Notes: generated from the letters alone by a model not told the origin. A stretch of DNA of 64,000 nucleotides from Clytia hemisphaerica (GCA_902728285.1 CACVBU010000784.1:1064463-1128462); one strand, 5' to 3'. Shown: positions 48,062 to 56,980, counted from the stretch's first letter. Made by a program: numbers and translations.

Positions 48062-48313
48062 CTAAATGAGTTTAGGCATTTTAAAAACAAAGCGACAATT
48101 CCTCGATCTGAATTTTTGTCTTCGGGGGACTTAGCGCCAGACTCCCGATCTGGCATCCGCGGAGGTGGTAAAAATCCACACGACGCGTTCGTAAACTTAG
48201 ACAATGCTTTAGAAGTTGTTGTAAGATCTAAAAAGCCTAGAGCCGTGGAACTTACCAAGTGGCTGACATACAAAGGCGTTAAAAAAGTCATAGAAGAACA
48301 CCAAAAAGCCTAA
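48062..48313 (+). pseudogene. Bro-N C-terminal fragment, no start codon
   Basis: Directly after the integrase TGA, and in the same frame, an open stretch of 83 codons ends ALEVVVRSKKPRAVELTKWL then a GVKKVIEEHQKA tail. This aligns in pattern with MYELLFKSQQPKAKEF and following residues of the intact Bro protein at 48,897, so it is the end of a related Bro-N domain. It has no ATG and no initiator box. It may be a remnant of a second bro gene; read-through from the integrase is possible but unsupported. Confidence 0.6.
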
Positions 48314-48324
48314 AGCTGCTCAGA

Positions 48325-48356
48325 TTTTTGTATGATTTATTAAGATCATACAAAAA
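48325..48356. terminator. 12-bp-stem hairpin between convergent genes
   Basis: TTTTTGTATGAT (48325-48336) and ATCATACAAAAA (48345-48356) are perfect inverted repeats with an 8-nt loop, placed between the Bro fragment and the minus-strand gene ending at 48371. Confidence 0.6.
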
Positions 48357-48370
48357 GATTTACTATATTT

Positions 48371-48754
48371 TTAATGCGGATATTTGTCGTACGAAACAGA
48401 TGGATTTTGTAATACTCCACATTTTACACAAAAAGTTTGATCTCCATCTACTGTAAGGTCTGAGTGCTGACAATAATAACATACCAATTTTCGTGTTACA
48501 CTAGCTAAGAGTCTTTCGTTATAGGTTTGCTCGTCAATTTTTTGCTGAATAAATTGTTCTTTTAAACACGCGTCACATTTGTTTTCCTCGATAAATTTAG
48601 CCTCTTTTTCTAGTTCAATTAGTTTTTTTCTGAGATCGTTCGGTTTCATTTTTCTGATTTGCGCGATTTCAGCCGCTTTAGCTTTGTGATTTGGATATCC
48701 AACGAATTCCAAACACATTTTTATGAGCTCTGGTTTATTAACATTCAGATTCAT
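48371..48754 (-). CDS. Zinc-ribbon protein, 127 aa, unknown role
   Basis: The start follows GAAATAAATG. The N-terminal part (NKPELIKMCLEFVGYPNHKAK, then KPNDLRKKLIELEKE) looks like a degenerate SAP/HeH-type helix-hairpin; CDAC follows near residue 59. The C-terminal part holds CYYC and CVKC separated by 15-20 residues (about 92-113), a typical zinc ribbon. Such ribbons occur in DNA-binding and transcription proteins, but the role here is inferred only. It is convergent with the integrase region and divergent from the Bro gene. Confidence 0.75.
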   Translation of the reverse strand: MNLNVNKPELIKMCLEFVGYPNHKAKAAEIAQIRKMKPNDLRKKLIELEKEAKFIEENKCDACLKEQFIQQKIDEQTYNERLLASVTRKLVCYYCQHSDLTVDGDQTFCVKCGVLQNPSVSYDKYPH

Positions 48755-48896
48755 TTATTTCAGGGTAGATGCTCAAAGTAGTGACCCTTAAAAAAGCATT
48801 AGCTGTTGTTGAAACGAGTGTTTAAATGGTAAAATAAGTTGTATGATTTATTTGACCTAAAGCTTTGCAAGTTAGACTTAGAAAATGTGAATAAAG

Positions 48897-49688
48897 ATGT
48901 CTATTACCTCATTCAAATTTTATGAAACCTCACTTTTTACTGTCACTATTGATGACAAAGTTTGGACTCGTGCGTACGAAGTGTCAGATGTTCTAGACTA
49001 CAAAAAAGGTCGAACTAGAGACGCGTTAAAGAGGCACGTCAGTACTGAAAATAAGCGCCATAGGTACGAACTCGAAGGGTGCGTAGCGGCAGCGCGTCCT
49101 TTTGGATGGCCAAAAAACAGCCAACCAGACGAATATTACATCAACGAAGAAGGAATGTATGAGCTACTCTTTAAAAGCCAACAGCCTAAGGCAAAAGAAT
49201 TTAGGAGCTATTGTTGCAACGAGTTGTTCCCGAAAATTCGAAATCAGCTTTTACATCAAAAGATTGAAGAAAAAGACGGCCAACTCGCCCTTCTCAACGA
49301 CGACTTAACTAATGCAGAACAAAACGTTGTAGCTCTGGAGCAAGATAATCTTGAGCTCCAAGCCCTTGTTGCTCAACGATCTGTGCCTTATCTCGATAAT
49401 GAAACACGCAACAATGGTATCGTAGTCATCCAAAAGAATAACGGCGACTCTTATCCGTACATAGCTATATGTGGACAGCAAGGCTATGTTGCTCAAAAAA
49501 TTCAAAACAAACTGACGGATTATCCTAACGGTCAGATAATTGTGTTAGCCGAAACTCCAAATGCGATCGTCTACTACAACTGGTTGAGAGAGCGTGGTTG
49601 TATCGTTGCAAATCCTGCTAGAGTTAGACATTTCAAATTAGGTGAAAATTATACACATCAAAGATTGATAGAGTTGCAAGACGCTTGA
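48897..49688 (+). CDS. Bro-N domain protein
   Basis: This 263-residue protein has an N-terminal Bro-N domain (about 5-115): WTRAYEVSDVLDYKKGR, YYINEEGMYELLFKSQQPKA and ELFPKIRNQ. A short coiled coil follows (about 120-155). The C-terminal region from about residue 170, IVVIQKNNGDSYPYIAICGQ then AETPNAIVYYNWLRERG, resembles the domain paired with Bro-N in poxvirus and iridovirus proteins. Baculovirus BRO proteins bind DNA and are often found in large DNA viruses (family knowledge). Start box: AATAAAGATG. It may regulate transcription of the element; this is inference. Confidence 0.88.
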   Translation: MSITSFKFYETSLFTVTIDDKVWTRAYEVSDVLDYKKGRTRDALKRHVSTENKRHRYELEGCVAAARPFGWPKNSQPDEYYINEEGMYELLFKSQQPKAKEFRSYCCNELFPKIRNQLLHQKIEEKDGQLALLNDDLTNAEQNVVALEQDNLELQALVAQRSVPYLDNETRNNGIVVIQKNNGDSYPYIAICGQQGYVAQKIQNKLTDYPNGQIIVLAETPNAIVYYNWLRERGCIVANPARVRHFKLGENYTHQRLIELQDA

Positions 49689-49698
49689 TTAAATAGCT

Positions 49699-49724
49699 TT
49701 AAGTGAGTTTATAAACTCATTTAA
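49699..49724. terminator. Palindrome between convergent genes
   Basis: TGAGTTTATAAACTCA (49704-49719) is a perfect 16-bp palindrome. One mismatch further out, TTAA pairs again. It sits in the 53-bp gap between the 3' ends of the Bro gene and the 49,742 gene. Confidence 0.45.
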
Positions 49725-49741
49725 ACATTTATTTTCACTTT

Positions 49742-50176
49742 TCATGATTTTTGTCTCTTTCCAATGACTTTGTAAGCTAAAACACTGAGAGCGATAGTTC
49801 CCATTCCGATTGCGACAAAGGCGAGCTCACCATTTTTTTGTTTTGTAGACGGATTATAATAGTCGCTAAATTTGGGCTCTTTCAAAGGTGAAAGTCTATT
49901 TCCAGTTACTTCATAGTACAATTTTCCAGCTTTATCAAGGTCAGAAAATGTTTGCTCGGCATGTTTCTGTTGACGTAACGTTTTGTTGATATAGTCAAAC
50001 CTTTTTTGACGTCTCTGTGAATATTCTTCACGATCTCGAGTAAACTGTTCCATAGCGAGATTGTGACGCTTCATTTCTTCTCCATGATTTCCAAATTGAC
50101 TAAATAAAAAATTAGTTCCAGAGAAGGCTAGCGCGTTAACTAGCGCTCCTCCTGCCATTATTGCAATGCTTGCCAT
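49742..50176 (-). CDS. Polinton membrane protein, 144 aa
   Basis: The start follows AAGATAAATG. The N-terminus ASIAIMAGGALVNALAFSG is hydrophobic, the middle is a charged helix rich in Arg/Gln/Glu (about 30-75), and the C-terminus has a second membrane segment (GELAFVAIGMGTIALSVLAY) with a basic tail. It is likely a virion-associated or membrane-associated protein because it clusters with the capsid genes. I do not recognise a named family. Confidence 0.72.
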   Translation of the reverse strand: MASIAIMAGGALVNALAFSGTNFLFSQFGNHGEEMKRHNLAMEQFTRDREEYSQRRQKRFDYINKTLRQQKHAEQTFSDLDKAGKLYYEVTGNRLSPLKEPKFSDYYNPSTKQKNGELAFVAIGMGTIALSVLAYKVIGKRQKS

Positions 50177-50497
50177 TTATCTTAGTTCATTTTGACCATT
50201 TGTAAATTTTTGCTTAAGTGCTTATATTTCAAATAAGCGGGAATAAGTATCCTCAAAAAATTCATTTTGAAATTTTGAAAAAATATTTTGCTGCTTGGTG
50301 ATAACTTGTCCTTCACATCCCAAATTTCTGGCTTATAAAAAAAGTTTTTAAGATGAATTTCCATCTTAAAAATAACAGCTTGCTCGTTGTTTGATCTCAA
50401 CTCATTTGATTTCGCAAAAATATGACATATTTTGAAAAAAATATTTTCAATTTTTTTCAAAATAAAAAGTTTTTGTGTTTCTTATTTAAGCGGTATT
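50177..50497. other. Gap of ~320 bp in the capsid cluster
   Basis: A 92-residue minus-strand frame (50182-50460) fills this gap but is Lys/Phe-rich, lacks an ATAAATG-like box and has no recognisable features; I do not accept it. The segment holds the 11-bp-stem hairpin at 50,345. Confidence 0.5.
50345..50372. terminator. 11-bp-stem hairpin
   Basis: TTTTTAAGATG and CATCTTAAAAA are perfect inverted repeats with a 6-nt loop, downstream (minus strand) of the 67-residue gene. Confidence 0.55.
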
Positions 50498-50701
50498 TCA
50501 TGGCTTAAAGGGATACCAGCTTTTATCCTTAACTTGATCGTTTATCAAATCTCCAGCTGCTGCAATACCAAGTATTTCTCCAAAACTCCGAAAAGTCACT
50601 TTTTTACCGCTGATATAATCAAATCCAATCTTTAAACCAGCGATAACTACCCCGACACCTAAATTTTGCATGATTTCTTTTTTATCAATCTTAGAAGACA
50701 T
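50498..50701 (-). CDS. Small hydrophobic Polinton protein, 67 aa
   Basis: The start follows CTTATAATAAACATG, one of the best initiator boxes. The protein has a basic N-terminus (SSKIDKKEIMQ), then a Gly/Val/Ile-rich stretch (about 13-30), then GKKVTFRSFGEILGIAAAGD. It probably associates with membrane or the virion. No named family was recognised. It is only 24 nt downstream of the next gene. Confidence 0.65.
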   Translation of the reverse strand: MSSKIDKKEIMQNLGVGVVIAGLKIGFDYISGKKVTFRSFGEILGIAAAGDLINDQVKDKSWYPFKP

Positions 50702-50725
50702 GTTTATTATAAGATATTTAACGAA

Positions 50726-51067
50726 CTAATTCATCTTAAAAAAATCGTCGTCGTCAGAAATTTTGGGTTTTGTCGGTGGGGTAGGAGGCGGAGTTTTTTC
50801 AGGGATGGTTTTATTGTTCCAGAAATATAATATTGCTATTCCTGCGACTAAAACGATTCCTGCTCCGCTATAATAGTAATGTTTACTTGATAGGTAACTT
50901 GGAGCTTTTTCATCACTTGATTTTTCACTTGGATTATCTTGAGTCTTGTTCTTAAGCAAGTTTCCCTTGTTCTTACGATTCCATTCTGCAAGTTGTTTGC
51001 CAGCTTTAACTCGACCTTCACTTTTTTTCTTAGTTACAACTTGTATTTCTTGGTTTTCCTTATCCAT
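50726..51067 (-). CDS. Single-pass membrane protein, 113 aa
   Basis: The start follows CTTAAAATAAATG. A very charged N-terminal half (Lys/Glu/Asn-rich) is followed by one membrane segment (SGAGIVLVAGIAILYFW, about 68-84) and a Pro-rich tail (PEKTPPPTPPTKP) ending DDDDFFKMN. It lies 5 nt from the ATPase stop. It is probably a minor virion or assembly protein by position; function is unknown. Confidence 0.7.
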   Translation of the reverse strand: MDKENQEIQVVTKKKSEGRVKAGKQLAEWNRKNKGNLLKNKTQDNPSEKSSDEKAPSYLSSKHYYYSGAGIVLVAGIAILYFWNNKTIPEKTPPPTPPTKPKISDDDDFFKMN

Positions 51068-51072
51068 TTATT

Positions 51073-51672
51073 TTAAGAGAGAACTTTGAACATTCTCGGA
51101 TGTTCCAGCTTGACATATAGACAGGCATGTTTTTCACGTTTGAGCTGCTCTTTGACTTTATTCAAATCTTCAGAGCTCATCAAATTTGTTTCTTCATCCA
51201 TCATTTTCATGTCTGATTTTTCGCTAGGATACCAGACAAAAAGCTGCTTTTTTTGACGTCGTAAATTTTTAGGGATTGCTGTGTAACTTTGAGTAAGAAG
51301 CCAGAGGCTATGCATTTTATGTCTTCCTGAGATAGCCAGTTCAAGCAACGGTTGACGCTTTTTATCCAACGTTTCGTCAGCTATCATATCATCTACGATA
51401 AACAGTGTTTCCTCGTTTGCAAATAACTTGGATAATTTTTCAATCAACTCAAAAAGATTTGTTTTTGGTTCAAACACAAAAACGTAATTATCCTTCCATA
51501 TCCACGACCTTTCAAGATAGGTTTTGTTCCACCGAATTGTCGGACAGAGGATGACGATGTTTTCAAAGTGATGCTGATATTCTTTTTCGATCAGATCGAG
51601 AACTTTTTGCGTTTTTCCACAGCTTGTGGGACCGCTAAATATAGCTGTATGTGGCTGTTTTACATAACTCAT
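51073..51672 (-). CDS. A32-like (FtsK/HerA) genome-packaging ATPase
   Basis: This 199-residue P-loop ATPase has Walker A GPTSCGKT (residues 14-21) and Walker B LFIVDD (90-95), with a SGRHK motif at about 114-118 and TQSY following it. It would pump DNA into capsids, as in poxvirus A32 and Polinton ATPases. It sits beside the major capsid gene, as is usual. Start: AAAAATAAATG, directly beside a hairpin. All key residues are present. Confidence 0.95.
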   Translation of the reverse strand: MSYVKQPHTAIFSGPTSCGKTQKVLDLIEKEYQHHFENIVILCPTIRWNKTYLERSWIWKDNYVFVFEPKTNLFELIEKLSKLFANEETLFIVDDMIADETLDKKRQPLLELAISGRHKMHSLWLLTQSYTAIPKNLRRQKKQLFVWYPSEKSDMKMMDEETNLMSSEDLNKVKEQLKREKHACLYVKLEHPRMFKVLS

Positions 51673-51676
51673 TTAT

Positions 51677-51701
51677 TTTTGAAAAAATAATTTTTTCAAA
51701 A
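51677..51701. other. 11-bp-stem hairpin next to the ATPase start
   Basis: TTTTGAAAAAA and TTTTTTCAAAA are perfect inverted repeats with a 3-nt loop, overlapping the region just upstream of the ATPase ATG. Confidence 0.5.
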
Positions 51702-51721
51702 TTTTTAAAGGTTACTTATCC

Positions 51722-51744
51722 ATGCTTATTCAAAATATAAGCAT
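51722..51744. terminator. 8-bp-stem hairpin after the capsid gene
   Basis: ATGCTTAT and ATAAGCAT are perfect inverted repeats with a 7-nt loop, 16 nt past the stop of the major capsid gene (minus strand). Confidence 0.5.
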
Positions 51745-51759
51745 ACAAGCAGGCCAAAT

Positions 51760-53106
51760 TTAAACCAAGATATTTCTAAAACCGTTTTCGTGAATATTCA
51801 AGTGGCCGTCTTTCAATAGGAAAACATGCAAATTAAGATTTCCAGTGCCAGCGCCAACGCGATTGATTTCAATCTTTAATTCATCGTTTAACTTCAATCC
51901 ATTTCCGTGTAGCTTAAAGTCTGTACTTGGCCTAAAATCTAGGCAAAGTGAATATTTGGTTGTTAAAAATTCGCCCATTGTTACCCCGTTGCTATCAAAA
52001 AGCTTTAATATTTGATCGTATGAGTTTTCAGTTAACAAATCTCCTGAATACAACTGATTTGGATGACCTGAATATTGCACTTTGACTTTGGTCACGTCCA
52101 GATTTTTAAAGGTGTCGTTTCGCCTAAACTCTTTCCTATCATCGGGATCAATAGCCAAAATTAAGATATATGACAATCTATCCACATCGATATTTACCGG
52201 TAAATTGACAATGGTGTCAGTTTTCTTGATTGTTTTTGTTGTATATCTCATAATGTGTCTGACAGGCACAATCATTCGACTATACTTTGCCATGACTGAC
52301 TGACTCAAATATTCATCAGTGATGATATCATATTCCAGCTTGATGTCATTGGCTATATAATCATAATCACGCTCATTTGATAATGCAAGTGCATCCGTGC
52401 TCCCTAAAATGACTGACTTGGCATCGTTAAATGTGAACTCAAATTGAAGCTTTTCTCTCAAATGATATTGTGAAAACGGAGTGACATCGTTGAGCAACTC
52501 GAAGAAATCAAATGGAATTCTAAACCTTTTCCCCAACGTTTTACCAATAGCCTGCTCCCCTGCATCTCCACTCGCACCGTTGGATTTAACTCTATGTTTC
52601 AATCCATCCTCAGTTTGGATTCCCTGAAAAACCCGTCGTGCTTTTTCCTTTTTTGATAACCACAAGTCCATATATGTCATGATTTCATCGTATTCGTCAA
52701 TTTCTCTCTCAGGTTTGCCTTCAAATTTGATCCCTATTTTTTTAATAATTTTTCGACCTAAATTTGGAACTATACTTCTTTTGACGTCTTTCGTGCCACT
52801 AATCTCCATGTTAAAACTAAGAAAAGTGCTTCCTGGTACGATCATGTCATTCTTTCCAAGTTTTGGCATTTCAACGATTAGAGTAGACCCAGGTTTGACA
52901 GAATTTGGAGTAATCGTGTTTACCACGTGTTGACGCTTAAAATGTTGTGCTCGAATGATTCGCGAGCTTCTGTTTGGATCGATATCCTCTCCATATACAG
53001 GATTTACATTATGATCAAAATTAGCAGGCTGCCTAAAATCTTCGTTGTTATATCTTTCTCTGTTGATATCTTCGTCAATCATTTTATTTCCGTATCTTGC
53101 AAGCAT
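51760..53106 (-). CDS. Major capsid protein (double jelly-roll, Polinton MCP)
   Basis: This intact 448-residue protein matches the Polinton hexon-like capsid protein. It has an N-terminal arm with YGEDIDPNRSSRIIRAQHFK, first-barrel strands including PKLGKNDMIVPGSTFLSFNM, the segment RFRIPFDFFELLNDVTPFSQ then YHLREKLQFEFTF, and second-barrel strands ending NLNLHVFLLKDGHLNI. The double jelly-roll fold is inferred from family similarity. Start box: CTTATAATAAAGATG. It is divergently transcribed from the coiled-coil gene at 53,131 with only 24 nt between start codons, so the two share a promoter region. Confidence 0.93.
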   Translation of the reverse strand: MLARYGNKMIDEDINRERYNNEDFRQPANFDHNVNPVYGEDIDPNRSSRIIRAQHFKRQHVVNTITPNSVKPGSTLIVEMPKLGKNDMIVPGSTFLSFNMEISGTKDVKRSIVPNLGRKIIKKIGIKFEGKPEREIDEYDEIMTYMDLWLSKKEKARRVFQGIQTEDGLKHRVKSNGASGDAGEQAIGKTLGKRFRIPFDFFELLNDVTPFSQYHLREKLQFEFTFNDAKSVILGSTDALALSNERDYDYIANDIKLEYDIITDEYLSQSVMAKYSRMIVPVRHIMRYTTKTIKKTDTIVNLPVNIDVDRLSYILILAIDPDDRKEFRRNDTFKNLDVTKVKVQYSGHPNQLYSGDLLTENSYDQILKLFDSNGVTMGEFLTTKYSLCLDFRPSTDFKLHGNGLKLNDELKIEINRVGAGTGNLNLHVFLLKDGHLNIHENGFRNILV

Positions 53107-53130
53107 CTTTATTATAAGATAAAAAGAAAC
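53107..53130. promoter_or_regulatory. 24-bp bidirectional promoter/start region
   Basis: The gap between the divergent ATGs of the capsid gene and its neighbour contains ATAATAAAG on one strand and AAGATAAAAAGAAAC on the other. It must include the initiator elements for both. Confidence 0.55.
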
Positions 53131-54363
53131 ATGTTTGAACCAACAATCGAAAAAGATATTCCAATGGAAACAAAAAATAACGATGATGAAGATTATGCAT
53201 ATGAAAACGAAGCATATAATGACGAAGAGACAACTACTTTTACTGATCCTACCCGTTCTTCAACGCCCTATACTTACGACGACGAACCAACTGAAAATCA
53301 CCCGTCAATTGAAAATCAACGACGTCAAATAAAAAGATCTAAGATAAGCGACTTGTACAAACACATGAAATGGGAATTTGACAACAGCGCTGAACTTTAT
53401 CTAGATGATAAATTTACAATCAAAAACGAAAAAGGGCGGAATCAGCTCTATTTCATCAAAAACAGTAAGGAATATTCTCTCACTAAAAACAATGGTGAAT
53501 TCAGATCTCAAAAAACAATTAATACGATCATAAATCCATCGGAACAAACTATACTCGCAGTATCTAAAATTCTCGACGACACTCCTACTATGATTGAAAT
53601 GCAAACCATGACTAGTGAACAAATCATTGAGACCGTGAAAACTCTCTCTCGTGATATAGCTACCAATACCGATCTTGAAATGCGAGAAATGCTAGGCCTT
53701 GACAAAGCATTAACAAGATTCAAAGGTGAACTTGTTAACAACGCTTCAAAATTGACAGAAATTGATGAACAAATTAAAGGCACAAAAGATGAACTCAAAA
53801 ATGCTCAAGATCCTCAAGAAAAACTAGAACTAAAAGCACGTTTAAAAGAGCTTCAACAAGAGCGAAAAGTCAGACTTGAAATTTCGAGTCAAACTCAAAA
53901 ACAACTTTCTAGCCAGATCGCTCGCATTCGTGATACGCTTTACGACTTTTGCGAAGATGATATAAGTCTCAAAGAGAAAGTCAAAAACATATTCAGAGAA
54001 CACGGTTTAACCATTACGGCAGCCATCACAGCCCTTGGCACCATTATTTCCACCTTAGTCTTGTCTTTAACAGGAGGTGGAGGTAGTGGTGTTCCAAGTG
54101 GTTCTCCTAAACCAAATAAGGGTAAAGAGTGGGTTAAAAACAAGTTAAAGGCTCTCGCAAGACTTCTAGGGCGTTTAGCAGAACAAGTCGCTAAAGCTTT
54201 GCCTGGAGCCATTGGATCGCTTCTCGCTGCCATATTAAATTTGTTCAAAAAAGTGGCGTTAGCTGCTGCAAATTACACTTGGATATTCTTAACGTCCGTT
54301 GGTGCTTTAATAGGCTATGAAATACATCAATATTTTTATTCTTCACAAAAGAAAAAAAACTAG
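53131..54363 (+). CDS. Coiled-coil membrane-active Polinton protein, 410 aa
   Basis: The ATG at 53131 is the likely start; an upstream in-frame extension overlaps the capsid gene and lacks an initiator box. The N-terminus is acidic (DDEDYAYENEAYNDEE). A long coiled coil follows at about 190-290 (LKNAQDPQEKLELKARLKEL). Then come a hydrophobic stretch TAAITALGTIISTLVLSL, a Gly/Ser/Pro linker, an amphipathic region KLKALARLLGRLAEQVAKAL, and a final membrane segment WIFLTSVGALIGYEI. The Gly-rich linker followed by amphipathic helices recalls membrane-active minor capsid proteins. This is inference, and no named family is claimed. Confidence 0.75.
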   Translation: MFEPTIEKDIPMETKNNDDEDYAYENEAYNDEETTTFTDPTRSSTPYTYDDEPTENHPSIENQRRQIKRSKISDLYKHMKWEFDNSAELYLDDKFTIKNEKGRNQLYFIKNSKEYSLTKNNGEFRSQKTINTIINPSEQTILAVSKILDDTPTMIEMQTMTSEQIIETVKTLSRDIATNTDLEMREMLGLDKALTRFKGELVNNASKLTEIDEQIKGTKDELKNAQDPQEKLELKARLKELQQERKVRLEISSQTQKQLSSQIARIRDTLYDFCEDDISLKEKVKNIFREHGLTITAAITALGTIISTLVLSLTGGGGSGVPSGSPKPNKGKEWVKNKLKALARLLGRLAEQVAKALPGAIGSLLAAILNLFKKVALAAANYTWIFLTSVGALIGYEIHQYFYSSQKKKN

Positions 54364-55511
54364 AAGTATCGCCAAATCGCTAAAATCGCTGCCACACCTA
54401 TGCCAATGATAGCTGTTTTCTCGTCTACGTGATCGTCAAGAGTATGAACTCTTTTTCGCATAGTTGTCATCTTAGGAATCAATTGAAGATGTCTATCCGC
54501 TGTCTTTTTAGTTGAAATCTGCGGTGATTTTTTCAAGATCACCGGAGTTGGTTTTACAACCTTTCCTAAACCATGACCTGAGCTGTTGATTACAATCTTG
54601 TCGTTATACCCTTCCATGACTTGATTCAAAGGCTTCAACAACATATTTGATGGTAACATATAGAGCCCTTTGCCTACGCTATAATCCAAATTCGATCGAG
54701 CGTATTTCAACGAATCTTGATATCTCGAAACATCGTCTTGCAGTGAAACTACCTTATTAATCACGTCTTCTAAGTTATCGTGGAACAGTCGTTGAGCAAC
54801 AAGGGCTTCAGCACCGTTACCTAAAATTCCATGCCTTGCTCCGTACTGAGATGTCAAAATAAGATAGGTATAAGCTCTAATACTTTCACTGATTTTTTCA
54901 ATACCTGCCTTTGTAAAGCCGTGTGAATCAGGCATAATCCACTTAAAAGGTGACGCGTGAGAATCCTTCCAGTAGTAGTATTTACCTCTATAGATGTAAA
55001 AATTTCTCGATGTTCCATATTCGTCAGCGATTATAAAAGCCTGCTCTTTCGAACAGTTATTATTATATTTATCAAAATTTTTTTCATTAGGCAATGGTGC
55101 TAAAATACGCTTTAAAACTCTTCTGATGTGGTAGTAAACGTGAAATCGATACAAAGCTCTGACGAGTGGCTCCTTTGCATTAAGATGTTCTACAGAAACT
55201 CCGAGAGAAGACGTAGCGCAATGAAATGCAAAGTTCAATTGTGTATCCCAAAGCTTTAAGGGATCGTGCTGCATATTATAAGCGCTCTTTGCACTTTGGA
55301 ACCCTCCCGCGTCATAAAAATCGCCATGGCCGTAGTATCTATATGTACCCAGATAAAATAGTGAATCTTCCAATTTAATATGAAATCCATATGATTTTTT
55401 GTTGTTATCTTCCACAATAATGTCCAATTTGGATAAATCTTTCCCTGTGATTACTTCTTTATGGTCTCCCTTTGGAGCGTAAAAAGCTCTTTCATTTAGT
55501 TCGTAACTCAT
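54360..55511 (-). CDS. Polinton protein with C-terminal membrane anchor, 383 aa
   Basis: The start follows TTAAAATAAATG. The 3' end overlaps the convergent gene by 4 nt. Features include YYGHGDFYDAGGFQSAKSAY near 58-80, ALYRFHVYYHIRRVLKRIL near 123-142, a Tyr/Trp-rich segment NFYIYRGKYYYWKDSH near 170, a helical region near 240-290, and a C-terminal membrane segment (TAIIGIGVAAILAIWRYF). It resembles conserved proteins seen beside capsid genes in other invertebrate Polintons, but I cannot assign a role. A virion surface or membrane protein is plausible. Confidence 0.75.
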   Translation of the reverse strand: MSYELNERAFYAPKGDHKEVITGKDLSKLDIIVEDNNKKSYGFHIKLEDSLFYLGTYRYYGHGDFYDAGGFQSAKSAYNMQHDPLKLWDTQLNFAFHCATSSLGVSVEHLNAKEPLVRALYRFHVYYHIRRVLKRILAPLPNEKNFDKYNNNCSKEQAFIIADEYGTSRNFYIYRGKYYYWKDSHASPFKWIMPDSHGFTKAGIEKISESIRAYTYLILTSQYGARHGILGNGAEALVAQRLFHDNLEDVINKVVSLQDDVSRYQDSLKYARSNLDYSVGKGLYMLPSNMLLKPLNQVMEGYNDKIVINSSGHGLGKVVKPTPVILKKSPQISTKKTADRHLQLIPKMTTMRKRVHTLDDHVDEKTAIIGIGVAAILAIWRYF

Positions 55512-55519
55512 TTATTTTA

Positions 55520-55549
55520 ATCTTGTTTGATACGATGATCAAACAAGAT
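55520..55549. promoter_or_regulatory. 12-bp-stem hairpin between divergent genes
   Basis: ATCTTGTTTGAT and ATCAAACAAGAT are perfect inverted repeats with a 6-nt loop, 8 nt upstream of the 54360-55511 gene start. Because the flanking genes diverge, this one cannot be a simple 3' terminator. Confidence 0.55.
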
Positions 55550-55594
55550 ATTTAAAAAATGTGTATCAAAAAGTTCAAAAATCTAGTCAAATAA

Positions 55595-56354
55595 ATGTCT
55601 CAAGTTATACTCACAAAATTAGATGATCCTGTATACATTGAAAATTTTCCTCACGGAAAAATAAAACTCCAAGAACTCAAGATATGGCCTGGCTGGACTC
55701 ACATAAAATTCCATACTATTCTAACCTATCGAATAGGTATTGATGATTATGCTCTTAAAGTCAAGATAAATAAAAAATACACTTTTGACATTCTCGCTCA
55801 AGACATCAGCAACTTTCTTAACGTAAATAATGAACAAGTCGTAAATCTCTATCACAACAACGGAAGAGTCACTTGGCAAGTTTTACCTCCACCTAAAACT
55901 AAAAAACCAAAATTATCAACAGGAATGATAGCCTTTCTAAGGCCACACAACATCAAGCTTTCAGACGAGGTCGTCAACCTCTTTAAACTAGACGGTGTTC
56001 AGGCAGACACATATGGTATCATGACTGGTAAACCTGTTGATAAATCCTCAATATCGTTTTGTTTTTCCAACGCCTCCACCATTGTCTTCACATGTGATGA
56101 ATGCAATAAAAAAAACCATCGTAAACAACCAAAAAACCAACGCCATTGTTGCAATGCCCGTCACAGTTGATATGGATGGTTCTATTACAGCTACACTCGC
56201 ACAACCGGCTACTTTAACGTTTAGCAACAACTTCACAAATCGCCTCAATTTCCACGTTCAAGATGAACACGGCAACAATTTAATTACAAAAAGGTTTTTC
56301 TGCAGGCTTAAAATAAACAATGACAAGCGTTTATACAGAGAAAATTTACCCTAA
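55595..56354 (+). pseudogene. Probable penton/minor capsid protein, frameshifted
   Basis: The start follows AGTCAAATAAATG. One frame runs to 56170, but its last ~20 codons lose protein-like character. A second frame then carries a beta-rich segment (AIVAMPVTVDMDGSITATLA, NRLNFHVQDEHGNN) to 56354. The two frames meet at a run of eight A at 56108-56115, so a single-base indel there separates the halves. The strand-rich C-terminus and position suit the single-jelly-roll penton of Polintons, but this is moderate inference. The indel could be real decay, an assembly error in the homopolymer, or slippage. Confidence 0.6.
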
Positions 56355-56980
56355 TATCGCAAGTGCACCCACTGAAAACGAGCCACAACAAAGTCAAAAT
56401 TATCGCCTCAAAAAAATCGAAGAGGCTGAAAAATTCTTACGAGATGAGACAAAAAAAAGAGGTAAGCTTGCAAAACAGTTCAAACGACGAGCGATTGCTT
56501 CGACGATCAGTGATACTTCTCTAATCACTGCTATTACAATTTTAGAAGTTGCTTCTGTCGCTACCTTAACAACAGGAGTCGGAGCTCCTATAAGCATCGT
56601 TCTTGCTTCAGCTGGACTTTTGCTCGGTTTAGGTTCTGGAGTCATACACAAAACTCAAAAGGTTTTTGAATCTAAGACTAAAAAACACGACAAAATCAAA
56701 GACCTTGGCAGAATCTAAACTGGATTCAATTTCAAACCTAGTTTCAAAGGCAATTGAAAATGCACACATTTCCCACGAAGAGTACCAGTTCATCTTAAAA
56801 GAGATCGAACACTATCGCGTCATGAAAGAACAAATACGAACCAAATCCAAAAAGGTAGCTAATGCCATCACTGTAGAGCAGCGCGAAGCTATCTTAGCTC
56901 AAGGTCGAAAAGAAGGAAAGCAAGATTTTTTACGCAAAATCGCTGCTACTTCAGATACCCCAACTGCCAATGCCATATAA
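56320..56980 (+). pseudogene. Membrane plus helical Polinton protein, frameshifted
   Basis: The ATG at 56320 follows AAAATAAACA and overlaps the previous gene. The first frame (to 56718) has a charged helix (RLKKIEEAEKFLRDETKKRG), two hydrophobic stretches (SLITAITILEVASVATLT, ISIVLASAGLLLGLG) and a basic segment. The second frame (from about 56,690 to 56980) carries helices LDSISNLVSKAIENAHISHE and EQREAILAQGRKEGKQDFLR. A conserved family seen in other Polintons has both parts in one protein, so a one-base shift near 56,690-56,710 is likely. Function is unknown; by context it is a virion or membrane protein. Confidence 0.65.

Noticed and set aside
50182..50460. 92-residue minus-strand frame in the capsid cluster
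   Set aside because: It has no initiator box, shows low-complexity Lys/Phe/Ile composition, and overlaps a hairpin.
52927..53130. N-terminal extension of the 53,131 gene
   Set aside because: It runs antisense through the capsid gene; the ATG at 53131 fits the initiator pattern and the divergent layout.
54360..55511. 383-residue protein as the missing protease
   Set aside because: I could not see a His/Asp/Gln/Cys arrangement typical of adenain-type proteases.
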